From positions 186,001 through 250,000 of the forward strand of contig NZ_JBFAHM010000011.1 of NCBI RefSeq assembly GCF_040654195.1: a stretch of 64,000 nt of DNA, written 5' to 3'. Positions 19,813-28,647 of this stretch are shown here, piece by piece (the stretch's first letter is position 1; each line of letters starts with the position of its first letter). A program made the position numbers and the translations under genes. This stretch comes from Hamadaea sp013361475 (GTDB taxonomy: Bacteria > Actinomycetota > Actinomycetes > Mycobacteriales > Micromonosporaceae). The notes under the pieces were generated by a model. That model was not told the DNA's origin. It was given only the letters and a program-made list of their open reading frames with translations, and made no database searches.

Positions 19813-21568
19813 GAGGGAGTCCCTTCGTGGCGATGATGTCCTGGTAGGCGACGGCGAACTCCAGGCAGCTGCCGGTGTCCATCTGCCCGGTGTGGGCGCG
19901 GAACAGCTCCTGCCAGGGCGTCTGGTGGGCCAACGTCAACGGCGCGTGATCGCGCCACCGTTCGGCGATCTCCTCGTCGCTGAGGTCGACATCGAGCCGA
20001 TGGTTGGGGACGTCCAGCGTGATGCGGTCACCGGTACGCAGGATGGCGAGGTTGCCGCCGACGGCGGCCTCCGGGCTCACGTTGAGGATCGACGGAGCGT
20101 CAGCCGTTCCGCTCTGCCTCCCGTCGCCCAGGGTCGGAATCGCCTCTATTCCTTGCGTGATCAGCGCCGCCGGCGGTTGCATGTTCACGACTTCGGCCGA
20201 CCCGGGGTAGGCGATGTTGCCGGCGTATCGAACGACCAGGATGCAGTCCTCGTCGATCTGCAACTCGGGGTCGTCGATGCGGCGGTGGTAGTCCTCGGGG
20301 CCGTCGAAGACCACGGCGCGCCATGTCACCGTCGGGCTGGTGAGGTAGCGGGCGCGAAGGTCCTCGGTGATCACCGACATCTTCATCATCCCGGACGTGA
20401 ACAGGTTGCCGTGCAGGACGAGCACCCCGCCACGCGGGCCGAAGGGACGGTCGTAGCTCGCGATGACGTCCGGGTTCGTGCTCGCCGTGCCGGCGACGTT
20501 CTCGGCGACGGTGCGTCCGTTGACGGTCATGGCGTCGCCGTGCAGCCGACTGGCCGCCAGCAAGGCGTGCATGGTCGCCGGTACGCCTCCGGCGTGGTAG
20601 AAGTCCTCGCCGAGATACTGCCCGGCCGGGGCACAGTTGACCAGGATGGGTATGTCGCCGCCGCCGCGTTCCCAATCGCCGTTGGTCAACTCGATGCCGC
20701 AGTGACGGGCGATGGCGTTCACATGGATGGGGCAGTTGGTCGATCCGGCGATCGCGGACGTGACCATGATCGCGTTATGGAAAGCATCCCGGGTCATGAT
20801 CGTGCGCGGGGTCAGGTTCTCTCGTACCAGCCCGACCGCTCGATGACCGGTGTCATAGGCCATCTGGGCCCGTTCCCGGTACGGGGCCGGGATCGCCGCA
20901 CAGCCCGGCAGGCTCATTCCCAGCGCCTCGGCGATGCTGTTCATCGACAGCGCTGTGCCCATGGTGTTGCAGTGCCCGACGCTGGGCGCCGAACGAGACA
21001 CGCGGTCCATGTACTCGGCATAGCCGATGCGACCGGCCGCCAGCAGTCGCCACGACTCCCAGATCACCAGCCCCGACCCGACCCGGCGGCCGTCCATGTA
21101 CCCGTTCAGCATGGGTCCGCCGGACAGCACGATCGCCGGCAGGTTCACCGTGGCCACGGCCATCAGGCAGGCGGGCGTGGTCTTGTCGCAGCCGGTCGTC
21201 AGCACCACCCCGTCCAGCGGATAGCCGTAGAGAATCTCCACCAGGCCCAGGTAGGCCAGGTTGCGGTCCAACGCCGCCGTGGGTCGCTTGCCTGTCTCCT
21301 GCAGGGGATGGACCGGGAACTCCAACGGGATCCCACCCGCGTCTCGCACGCCGGCCCGCACCCGGTCGGCCAGCTGCAGGTGATGCCGGTTGCAGGGAAC
21401 AAGATCGCTGCCGGTCTGGGCGATTCCGATGATCGGACGTCCCGACTGCAGCTCTTCCCGGGTGAGCCCGAAGTTGAGATAACGCTCGAGATACAACGCC
21501 GTCATTTCAGGGTTGGCAGGGTTGTCCCACCACTGCTGGCTGCGCAGCCGTTGCCTCGCATCGCTCAC
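19799..21568 (-). CDS. IlvD/Edd-family sugar-acid dehydratase
   Basis: 589 residues from a GTG with AGGGA eight bases upstream; longer readings are compositionally unlike coding sequence. It is an iron-sulfur dehydratase of the dihydroxy-acid/arabinonate/xylonate group: TTGCDKTTPACLMA and VGHCNTMGTALSMNSIAEAL carry conserved cluster cysteines, and GRPIIGIAQTGSDL is the N-terminal signature. Typical size is 570-595. It would convert an aldonate to a 2-keto-3-deoxyaldonate. With the aldose dehydrogenase and hydroxyacid dehydrogenase it forms an operon for oxidative sugar breakdown. Substrate unknown. Confidence 0.9.
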   Translation of the reverse strand: MSDARQRLRSQQWWDNPANPEMTALYLERYLNFGLTREELQSGRPIIGIAQTGSDLVPCNRHHLQLADRVRAGVRDAGGIPLEFPVHPLQETGKRPTAALDRNLAYLGLVEILYGYPLDGVVLTTGCDKTTPACLMAVATVNLPAIVLSGGPMLNGYMDGRRVGSGLVIWESWRLLAAGRIGYAEYMDRVSRSAPSVGHCNTMGTALSMNSIAEALGMSLPGCAAIPAPYRERAQMAYDTGHRAVGLVRENLTPRTIMTRDAFHNAIMVTSAIAGSTNCPIHVNAIARHCGIELTNGDWERGGGDIPILVNCAPAGQYLGEDFYHAGGVPATMHALLAASRLHGDAMTVNGRTVAENVAGTASTNPDVIASYDRPFGPRGGVLVLHGNLFTSGMMKMSVITEDLRARYLTSPTVTWRAVVFDGPEDYHRRIDDPELQIDEDCILVVRYAGNIAYPGSAEVVNMQPPAALITQGIEAIPTLGDGRQSGTADAPSILNVSPEAAVGGNLAILRTGDRITLDVPNHRLDVDLSDEEIAERWRDHAPLTLAHQTPWQELFRAHTGQMDTGSCLEFAVAYQDIIATKGLPRDSH

Positions 21569-22072
21569 GGCTCGGTTCCCTTCGCCGTTGTCTCGCCCGC
21601 TTCGCTTCGCTCGCCGCGCCGCGCCGGCTACGTTTGCCGTCCCGCTGCCGGGTAGATCCGCCGTCTGGCCCGACGCTGAAGCACAGCGCATCGAAGGGTG
21701 AGGTGGCGTCGAACCGCGTGACGCGTGACCCGGTTCCGCTGGCGGTGATCGGTATGTCGGCCCACTCGGTGGGCTCGATGGGCGCAGCCATCGCACCCCA
21801 GGGCCCATGACCCCGCTGCCTCCAGAGAAACACAACGACGGCACCCACGAAGGCAGATCGCAAATCACGGCATCTCGGCCTGCAGCGCCGTCAAGGGCCA
21901 GCTCTCATCCCCACGACGCTGCCGGGAGCAGATCTACCGTCTGCATCGCGGATCGCGTTTCAGGTGGTTAGAGACGATATGGGCGGTGATCGCGACGGCG
22001 CAGCGTGAACCGTGCCCGGTGGTGCCCTAGGATGGCAGTCCACGCCGGCCAAGATCCAGACGCAGAAGTGAA
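21569..22072. other. Intergenic region between divergent sugar-acid operon and BTAD regulator
   Basis: About 500 bases with no convincing gene. It must hold promoters for both directions. A TAGGAT box at 22028-22033 could be the -10 of the regulator gene with a leader of roughly 35 bases. I see no clear operator repeat. Confidence 0.5.
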
Positions 22073-25000
22073 ATGATGACGTCGACCCCTTCCCCGAGCC
22101 CGCTGTTCAGCATTCTCAGCTTGATCGAGATCCGGCAGTTGGACGGCGTCAGCGTCGCCATCAGCGGTTCCAAACGCCAGGCCATCCTTTCGTTGTTGCT
22201 GCTGGAGGCCGGCCGGACGGTCAGCACCGACCGGCTGATCGAGGGTCTCTACGCCGACGGGCCGCTGACCGACGCGGCTAACGCCCTGCACGGGCAGGTG
22301 TCCCGGCTGCGCCGGCTGGTGAGGGGAACCGGAGCCGTCATCGAGTCGGGCCCGGCCGGATACCGCCTCGATGTCGACCCCGAGGCGGTCGACGCCCACC
22401 TGTTCAGCCGGCTCGCCGCTGACGGCCGCCGCCTCCTGACGGCCGATCCGGCGGCCGCCGAGGCGCTGTTGTCCCAGGCGTTGGGGCTGTGGCGGGGCCG
22501 CGACGTGCCCGATCTGCCCGATGTCGCCTTCCTGCACCCGCACGTGACCCGGCTCGTCGAGCTGCGATTGGCCGCGATCGAAGACCACGCCGAGGCGGCG
22601 CTCGCTCGCGGCAACAATGTCACCGTCGTTGCCGAGCTCTCCGAACTCCTCCGCCTACATCCTCTCCGGGAACGCGCGTGCGCGTTGTTGATGCGGGCCC
22701 TCTACCGTTCGGGACGGCAGGCCGAGGCCCTCGAACTGTATGAGCGGATTCGCCGGTTGCTGGCGTCGGACCTGGGCACCGACCCGTCGGCTGAGCTTGC
22801 CGCCGCGCACTTGGCCATCCTGCGGGATCGCCCGTCGCCCGGGCCACGCCGTGCGCCCGCGCAGCTGACGAGTTTCATCGGGCGCGAGGAGGAACTCGCC
22901 CAGCTGACCGAGCTGCTCGGCGGCGGACGGCTCATCACGGTCACCGGGCCCGGAGGCACCGGCAAGACCCGGCTCGCGATCGAGGCCGCCGCCACGCTGA
23001 CCGGCCAAGTAGCGTTCATCGAACTCGCCCGCCTCAGCGACGCCCGGCTGCTGGGACAGACCATCAGCGCCGCCTTGGGCCTGAGCGAGCCGGGACTGCT
23101 GTCGGCCGCCGGCCCGCCCGCAACCGAGGAACACCTGGTCGCGGCACTCGCCGACCGGTCGCTCCTGATCATCCTGGACAACTGCGAGCACATCGTCGAC
23201 GACACCGCCCGGCTCGCCCATCGGCTGCTGACCGCGTGTCCCCAACTGCGGATCCTCGCCACCAGCCGCGAATCACTGGGCATCACCGGGGAGACGCTGT
23301 TCCCGCTGCGCCAGCTCGGCGTCGCCGCCCCCGACGCACCGCTGCCGGAACGGCTGAACAGCCCGGCGGTACGCCTGTTCGCCGACCGGGCGCGTACGGT
23401 GCGGCCGGACTTCCGGCTCGACGAGGCCGCCATCGACGACGCAGTACGCATCTGCGCTGAGCTGGACGGGCTCCCGCTGGCCATCGAACTCGCGGCGGCA
23501 AGGCTTCGTTCGCTCACCCCGGCCGAGGTCGCCGCCGGGCTCTCCGACCGCTTCCGTCTGCTGTCCAGAGGCAGCCGGGCCGCCGAACCCCGGCACCAGT
23601 CGTTGCGGGCGGTAGCCGAGTGGAGCTGGGAGCTGCTCGATCCCGCCGAGCGCACACTCGCCCGGCGGCTCACCGCGTTCACCGGTGGCGCGACCGTCGC
23701 CTCGGCCACCGCCGTCTGCGGTCTGCCGGCAGCCGACCTTCCCGACCTGCTGGCGGGACTCGTCGAGAAATCCTTCGTGGAATACTCCGGCGGCCGCTAC
23801 CGGATGCTGCAGACGATTCGCGCGTTCTGCGCCGAACGGCTCGCCGAGGCAGGCGAGGAATCCAGCGTTCGCCGCGCACATGCGGAATACTTCTGGCAGC
23901 TCGCCGTTGCTGCAGACGCTCGTCTGCGCGGCGCGGCGCAGCTGGAATCGCTGGACCAGCTGGCCGCAGAGAACGACGACCTACGCACGGCTCTGCGCTG
24001 GACGACAACCGACGACCCGCGACAGGCGCTGCAGATGGCCGCAGCCATGTCCTGGTACTGGTACCAGGGCGGACTGCGCCACGAAGGCGCAGTGCTGTGC
24101 GCTGAGCTGCTAACCAGAATCGGTGCAACAGCACCCGACGACCTCGCCGAGGAGTACGCGTTGTGCGCCTCCAACGCCACGGCGACGCCGAGCGCGGATC
24201 CGGCGGCGACCCAACGTCTGGCGTACGCGACGGGGCTGATCGCCGACCGTCCACCCCGCTGGCCGGCAACAGCGGTGCTCTGCCGCGACGAGGACCGTCC
24301 ACCCGCGACCGATGACTGGTCGCAAGCCACCACCGAGCTGTTCCGCGGCCACCGGCACATCGTCCACGGCGAAACCGAGCTAGCCGAGGCAGCGCTGACC
24401 CGCGCGCTCGACGGCTTCCGCCAGGTCGGCGAACGATGGGGCATCACCAATGCCCTCGACGCGCTGGCCGAGCTGGCGGCGTGGCGCGGCGATTGGCCCG
24501 AGACGCTCTCGCTCATGAGCCGCGCCATCGACACCGTGGCGCAGACCCCGACCGCCACCGCCACGCTCACCGACCTGCTGTGCCGGCGGGCCAAAGTGCA
24601 CACGCTCGCCGGAGAACTCGACGCCGCCCGGGCCGATCTGGAGCGAGCCGCCCAGACCGCCGCCCGCGCCGGCCACCGCGACGTCCCCGAACTTCATCAA
24701 GGGCTCGGAGATGTAGCTCGCCACCAAGGCGATCTGGCCGAAGCCGCCGCCCAGTACGCGACGGCGCTCGCCACGGCCAGCCCCGACGCGGATTCACGTT
24801 TCCTTCGATTGAAAGCCCTCCGCGGCCTCGGCTGGATCGCCGTCGCCGCCGGGCAGGCCGACGAGGCGGTCCGGTACCACCGCGCTCTGCTCGACGAAGC
24901 ACTGGCACACGACAACTATCTGCTCGCCGCCGACGCAGTCAACGGCCTAGCCGCAGTCGCCCAGCTCAACGGCGACGGCGTACGGGCTGCGCGACTGCTC

Positions 25001-25204
25001 GGCGCGGGCCGGGTGGTCCATCCCGGCCGTCGCACGGAAGACCAGGACACCCGGCGTGTCCTACAAGCGACGCAACAGCTGCTCGGCCCAGAGGAGTTTG
25101 CTGCAGCGCTCGCTACTGGGCAGGCGATGAGCCGCGAAGAAGCGTTGGAAGCCGCGCGAACCGCGACCACCTGCTTCCACGTGAGGGATCACCTCGAGCC
25201 ATGA
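22073..25204 (+). CDS. BTAD/AfsR-type transcriptional regulator with NB-ARC ATPase and TPR repeats
   Basis: 1043 residues. Residues about 10-95 are an OmpR-like DNA-binding domain, 100-245 a bacterial transcriptional activation domain (RERACALLMRALYRSGRQAE), and 265-600 an NB-ARC/STAND ATPase with P-loop VTGPGGTGKTRLA near residue 290 and a LLIILDNCEH Walker B. Residues about 620-1000 are TPR-like helical repeats. Proteins of this build are ATP-dependent activators of secondary metabolism or morphology in actinomycetes. It diverges from the sugar-acid operon, a possible target. Two ATG codons start the frame; the ribosome site is weak. Confidence 0.88.
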   Translation: MMTSTPSPSPLFSILSLIEIRQLDGVSVAISGSKRQAILSLLLLEAGRTVSTDRLIEGLYADGPLTDAANALHGQVSRLRRLVRGTGAVIESGPAGYRLDVDPEAVDAHLFSRLAADGRRLLTADPAAAEALLSQALGLWRGRDVPDLPDVAFLHPHVTRLVELRLAAIEDHAEAALARGNNVTVVAELSELLRLHPLRERACALLMRALYRSGRQAEALELYERIRRLLASDLGTDPSAELAAAHLAILRDRPSPGPRRAPAQLTSFIGREEELAQLTELLGGGRLITVTGPGGTGKTRLAIEAAATLTGQVAFIELARLSDARLLGQTISAALGLSEPGLLSAAGPPATEEHLVAALADRSLLIILDNCEHIVDDTARLAHRLLTACPQLRILATSRESLGITGETLFPLRQLGVAAPDAPLPERLNSPAVRLFADRARTVRPDFRLDEAAIDDAVRICAELDGLPLAIELAAARLRSLTPAEVAAGLSDRFRLLSRGSRAAEPRHQSLRAVAEWSWELLDPAERTLARRLTAFTGGATVASATAVCGLPAADLPDLLAGLVEKSFVEYSGGRYRMLQTIRAFCAERLAEAGEESSVRRAHAEYFWQLAVAADARLRGAAQLESLDQLAAENDDLRTALRWTTTDDPRQALQMAAAMSWYWYQGGLRHEGAVLCAELLTRIGATAPDDLAEEYALCASNATATPSADPAATQRLAYATGLIADRPPRWPATAVLCRDEDRPPATDDWSQATTELFRGHRHIVHGETELAEAALTRALDGFRQVGERWGITNALDALAELAAWRGDWPETLSLMSRAIDTVAQTPTATATLTDLLCRRAKVHTLAGELDAARADLERAAQTAARAGHRDVPELHQGLGDVARHQGDLAEAAAQYATALATASPDADSRFLRLKALRGLGWIAVAAGQADEAVRYHRALLDEALAHDNYLLAADAVNGLAAVAQLNGDGVRAARLLGAGRVVHPGRRTEDQDTRRVLQATQQLLGPEEFAAALATGQAMSREEALEAARTATTCFHVRDHLEP

Positions 25205-25348
25205 CGAGCACGTGCGGCCCTTCAGGCACCTCGAGCTCCGTAGCATCGTCAACAGCGTGGTCGTCATGGCAGCGAGGTCGTGTGGCACAGACCTGGCTTC
25301 ACTTCAGCCGGTGACGAGTTTCCGGACCTGCGGGTCGGCCTGCGTCCG

Positions 25349-26638
25349 TCACAAGACGAATGTGAAGGTGCCCCAGCCGTTGCCGATCTGCACGGGCGTG
25401 GACAGACCGCTGCCGTTGTGGGGGTAGTACCAGAGATCGCCGGAGTCGTCGACGCCGAGAACGTCGGCGAATCCATCGCCGCTCCAGTCGGCCGCGAACA
25501 CGTGATGGAAGGTGCCCCACCCGTGGCCGATCTGGACAGGAGTGCCGAAGCCGCTGGCGGTGTAGGGGTAGACCCACAGGTAGCCACCGGAGTCGACGCC
25601 GATGATGTCGGCGCGTCCATCGTGGTTCCAGTCCGCCCCGGTGATGTGTTTGAAGCCGGCCCAGCCCTGGCCGACTCGGACCGGCGTGCCGAAGCCGCTG
25701 CCGCTGTGGGGGTAGTACCAGAGGTAGCCGCTGGCGTCGACGGCCATGACGTCGGCCTTCGTGTCGGCGCTGAAGTCAGCCGCGATGACATGCTTGAACC
25801 CGCCCCAGCCCTGGCCGATCTGCGTCCCGGACGACAGCTGCTGCCCTTTGTTGGCGTAATAGCGCAGGTAGCCACCGGCGTCGACGCCCAGGACGTCGGC
25901 GGCACCGTCACCGCTCCAGTCCGCGGCCATGACGTGCTTGAACCCGCCCCAGCCCTGGCCGATCCGCACAGGGGAGGACAGTCCGGCGCCGTTGTGCGGG
26001 TAGTACCAGAACACGCCGGACGCATCGATGCCGAGCACATCGGCCGCACCGTCGCCGCTGAAGTCGGAGACGTGGTCGTCCTCGACCGGTACGGGCGCCG
26101 GCAGGTCGACGAAATCGATGTTGATGGCGGCGCCCTTGGTGACCGTGCCTCCGCAGGTGTAGGCCCGCGAGATGGCCGTGTAGAGCCCGCCGTTGCGCCA
26201 CACTTCGAAATGCAGATGTGGGCCGGTGGAATTGCCGGTGCTGCCGACGTAGCCGAGCGTCTGGCCGCGTCCCACCGACTGACCCACCGAGACCGACGGA
26301 GCCTGCACCATGTGCAGGTACTTGGTGACATAACCACTCGCGTGGGACAGGTACACGCTGTTGCCGCCGCCGGAGGTGTAGCCGGCGAAGGTTACGGTGC
26401 CCGAGTACGCGGCACCGATCGCCGTACCGCCGTTGCCGGCGATGTCGATGCCGTAGTGGTCGCTGTCGGTGCTGCCGCATCTGTTTGACAGCACACCGGT
26501 GACCCTGCCACTCACCGGCTGGATCATTGCTCCAGTCTGCGCCGCTGCAGGCTGCGCCGGCACCAGCGTAAATGCGCTGAATGTGAGGGCGGCGCCGATC
26601 GCCAACGGTAGGAACCTCACGGGCTTCGTTGTCCGCAT
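25349..26638 (-). CDS. Secreted M23 peptidase with five FG-GAP/VCBS repeats
   Basis: 429 residues, ATG with AGGAG at optimal spacing. Signal peptide (about 1-33), then an M23/LytM lysostaphin-type domain with zinc ligands H61 and D65 (HYGID) and H141/H143 (HLHF). From about residue 190 come five 48-residue repeats with the calcium-loop phrase ADWSGDGAADVLGVD and the spacer GYLWYYPHNGSG, folding as a beta-propeller. The enzyme probably cleaves peptidoglycan cross-links outside the cell, with the propeller mediating adhesion. It diverges from the Tyr-rich peptide gene. A similar M23 protein with other repeats lies at 44998. Confidence 0.88.
   Translation of the reverse strand: MRTTKPVRFLPLAIGAALTFSAFTLVPAQPAAAQTGAMIQPVSGRVTGVLSNRCGSTDSDHYGIDIAGNGGTAIGAAYSGTVTFAGYTSGGGNSVYLSHASGYVTKYLHMVQAPSVSVGQSVGRGQTLGYVGSTGNSTGPHLHFEVWRNGGLYTAISRAYTCGGTVTKGAAINIDFVDLPAPVPVEDDHVSDFSGDGAADVLGIDASGVFWYYPHNGAGLSSPVRIGQGWGGFKHVMAADWSGDGAADVLGVDAGGYLRYYANKGQQLSSGTQIGQGWGGFKHVIAADFSADTKADVMAVDASGYLWYYPHSGSGFGTPVRVGQGWAGFKHITGADWNHDGRADIIGVDSGGYLWVYPYTASGFGTPVQIGHGWGTFHHVFAADWSGDGFADVLGVDDSGDLWYYPHNGSGLSTPVQIGNGWGTFTFVL
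25352..26071 (-). repeat. Five tandem 144-base coding repeats (FG-GAP units)
   Basis: The 3' half of the M23 gene consists of five near-identical units of about 144 bases, each encoding one propeller blade. Copies one, two and five are the closest. Such arrays may change copy number by recombination. Confidence 0.75.
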
Positions 26639-26758
26639 CGCGTCTCCTAGAGGGGTTCGCGCGGCCGGCCAGGACGTTGGGTCTGCCCTCACTCGATCCG
26701 CGCCAGGGATCGAATAGTTCCGATGCGGCGATCTTGTGTGCGGCGGGTGGGTACGTCA

Positions 26759-26778
26759 AGTCCGCAGATTTGCGGACT
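26759..26778. promoter_or_regulatory. Perfect 20-base inverted repeat upstream of Tyr-rich peptide gene
   Basis: AGTCCGCA-GATT-TGCGGACT is a perfect palindrome in the 324-base gap between the divergent M23 peptidase and Tyr-rich peptide genes. A further half-site TGCGGACT lies at 26846-26853. It could be an operator or a hairpin; the repeated half-site favours an operator. The rest of the gap has no gene. Confidence 0.5.
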
Positions 26779-26962
26779 GGCGATTCGGCGGCGGCCACTG
26801 TTCAGGCGACGGTCTCGCCTCAAAACCTCATTGACTAGGCACTTCTGCGGACTGTCCGACGACGGCCGGCTGGCTATCGTCCATCTCACAAATAGTCGCA
26901 TTCCAATGCCGTCGCGCCGTCGGACTGTGCGTCGGCTCGGTTCGTGAAAGGGAGACAGTTCT

Positions 26963-27343
26963 GTGGACGACTTGAAGAGCCGGTTCCTCGATGACCTCGA
27001 CGCTGAATTCACCTCGGCGCCGACCGCGGTTGCCGCGGTGTCGCCCCGCAGTCGGCGGCGGCCGAAGTTCTTCGCCTACGCGGCTGTGCTCATGGCCGTG
27101 TCGGGATCGATCGTGTTCGCCGGCGCCGCGCCCGCGTCAGCGGTGTCCTGTAACTACCCGGACTTCAAGAACTGGGACCACATGAAGTGGTGTGGCATCG
27201 CGCGGCAGGACTTCGATTACCTGTACACGACGAACTACTACTCCGCGCGCACGACCTGCTACTACTTCGACCACTACGCGTGGATGTGCGGGTACTACAC
27301 GCGGTACTACGCCGGCCGCAAGAGCGCCTGCCGTACCTACTGA
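26963..27343 (+). CDS. Small secreted Tyr/Cys-rich peptide, candidate glycocin-like precursor
   Basis: 126 residues from GTG, with AAAGGGAG upstream. A 34-residue charged leader (MDDLKSRFLDDLDAEF...) precedes a hydrophobic segment (about 36-58) and an ASA cleavage site near residue 60. The 66-residue mature part contains five cysteines (63, 77, 99, 109, 123) and thirteen tyrosines, often in YY pairs. I know no named family for it. The next gene encodes a SunS-like peptide glycosyltransferase 98 bases downstream, behind a hairpin. Five cysteines in a nested order recall sublancin (two disulfides and one glycosylated central Cys). An alternative is an ordinary secreted Cys-rich protein of unknown role. 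Confidence 0.7.
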   Translation: MDDLKSRFLDDLDAEFTSAPTAVAAVSPRSRRRPKFFAYAAVLMAVSGSIVFAGAAPASAVSCNYPDFKNWDHMKWCGIARQDFDYLYTTNYYSARTTCYYFDHYAWMCGYYTRYYAGRKSACRTY

Positions 27344-27368
27344 CCAACTGCACTTAACGCAGACACAA

Positions 27369-27400
27369 GGGTGGCCGGGGCGATTGCTGCTCGGCCACCC
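27369..27400 (+). terminator. Hairpin between peptide and glycosyltransferase genes
   Basis: Perfect nine-base arms GGGTGGCCG and CGGCCACCC around a 14-base loop, with no T-run. It may be a leaky terminator that lowers enzyme expression relative to the peptide, as is common between RiPP precursor and modification genes, or it may stabilise the precursor message. Confidence 0.6.
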
Positions 27401-27441
27401 GGCACGTTCGGCGACCACGGCAACCCACCTCGCAGGGACCT

Positions 27442-28626
27442 ATGGACGACTTCGCAGATCTCCTGGAGATCTATCAGCCAATTCCTGACGGCGCCCCGGC
27501 GGCCCGTGACCGGCCCTGGCCCGTCACAGTCGTGGTGTTGACCCGCGACGAGGAACGTGCCATCGCCCGCTGCCTGGACAGCGCGTTGGCGACAAACTGC
27601 GACCGGGTGCTCGTCGTCGACACCGGATCCACCGACCACACGGTGGACATCGTCGCCTCGTATACCGACCGACGTGTCGAGATGATGCAGATCGCCTGGG
27701 CCGATTCGTTCGCGCAGGCGCGCAACGCGGCGCTCGACGCGGTCGGCGACGGCTGGGCCGTGTTTCTCGATGCGGACGAATGGATCGACAGCGGCCACGC
27801 GAGCCCGCTATGTGATCGGCTACATGCCCTGGAATCCGTCACCGGCATCACCTGGTGCGCTCTCGCTCCGGTCATCCGAGAGGAGGGAAGGGACGAAGAG
27901 TATCTGGAAATCGCGAGAATAGTGCCCGTCAACGGTCTGCGTTTCCACGGTGAAGTACACGAGTACCCTTACGTTCCTGCCGATGCCGACGTCGTCCCGG
28001 GCCTGATCGGCGTCGACCTCGTCATATGGCACGATGGCTATGCTTCCGAGGTGGCGGCCGCCAAGGACAAGATCCAGCGCAATGTCGCATTGCTGGAATG
28101 CGCCCGGCGACGCGAGCCGGACAACCCACGCTGGCTGTTCTTCCACCTGCGAGACGCGCTGCCGACACTGCATTTCGCCGACGTGATGGCGCTTGTCGAC
28201 GCCTTCGACGGTGCCCAACGGCGCTATCCCGGTGACCGGCAGGCGCCAGAGTTCTACCGTGCCCTCGCGCTCGCACGGGCATGCGCCCGACTTGCCCAAC
28301 TCGGCGAATGGACGACAGCCCTCGGCCTCTGCTTCGACCTCGACAGACTGACGTCAGGGCAGCATCCCGACGCAGCCTACTTCCGCGGACTCCACGAGCT
28401 GCGAAAGCTCCACCGACCGGATCCGGACACACTTGTCACACTGGTGCGCCTGCGACAAGACCCCGCCGCGGTGGCAGGCAGCGGTCTCGATCAACAAGGC
28501 CGGCAACTGGACGCGCTCATCGCCGCTTACCTGTTCCAGCTCAAAGGACGCGACGCGGCAAACCGATACCTCGCCATGTGTGAGCCCTGGACCGACGCAT
28601 TCTTCGACATGTCGACCCTGCGGTAG
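27442..28626 (+). CDS. SunS-like family 2 glycosyltransferase with C-terminal helical repeats
   Basis: 394 residues. The N-terminal half is a GT-A fold: VTVVVLTRDEERAIARCLDS, RVLVVDTGSTDHTVDI, and the metal-binding D110-A-D112 in VFLDADEWID. The motif LRFHGEVHE, then HDGY and REPDNPRWLFFHLRD, align in order with the sublancin S-glycosyltransferase SunS (FHGKVHE, HNGY, EPENPKWLFF). Residues about 240-390 are TPR-like helices, which bind the peptide in SunS. It would transfer a sugar from a nucleotide donor to a Cys, Ser or Thr of a peptide in the cytoplasm. The adjacent Cys-rich peptide is the obvious candidate substrate. Confidence 0.82.
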   Translation: MDDFADLLEIYQPIPDGAPAARDRPWPVTVVVLTRDEERAIARCLDSALATNCDRVLVVDTGSTDHTVDIVASYTDRRVEMMQIAWADSFAQARNAALDAVGDGWAVFLDADEWIDSGHASPLCDRLHALESVTGITWCALAPVIREEGRDEEYLEIARIVPVNGLRFHGEVHEYPYVPADADVVPGLIGVDLVIWHDGYASEVAAAKDKIQRNVALLECARRREPDNPRWLFFHLRDALPTLHFADVMALVDAFDGAQRRYPGDRQAPEFYRALALARACARLAQLGEWTTALGLCFDLDRLTSGQHPDAAYFRGLHELRKLHRPDPDTLVTLVRLRQDPAAVAGSGLDQQGRQLDALIAAYLFQLKGRDAANRYLAMCEPWTDAFFDMSTLR

Positions 28627-28647
28627 ACATCCGGACACGCCTCCCTG

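Noticed and set aside
21601..21868. Minus-strand extension upstream of the dehydratase gene containing EWADIPITASGTGSRVTRFD
   Set aside because: It reads somewhat protein-like, but the GTG at 21568 has a good ribosome site and fits the family N-terminus, and I could not match the extension to any family.
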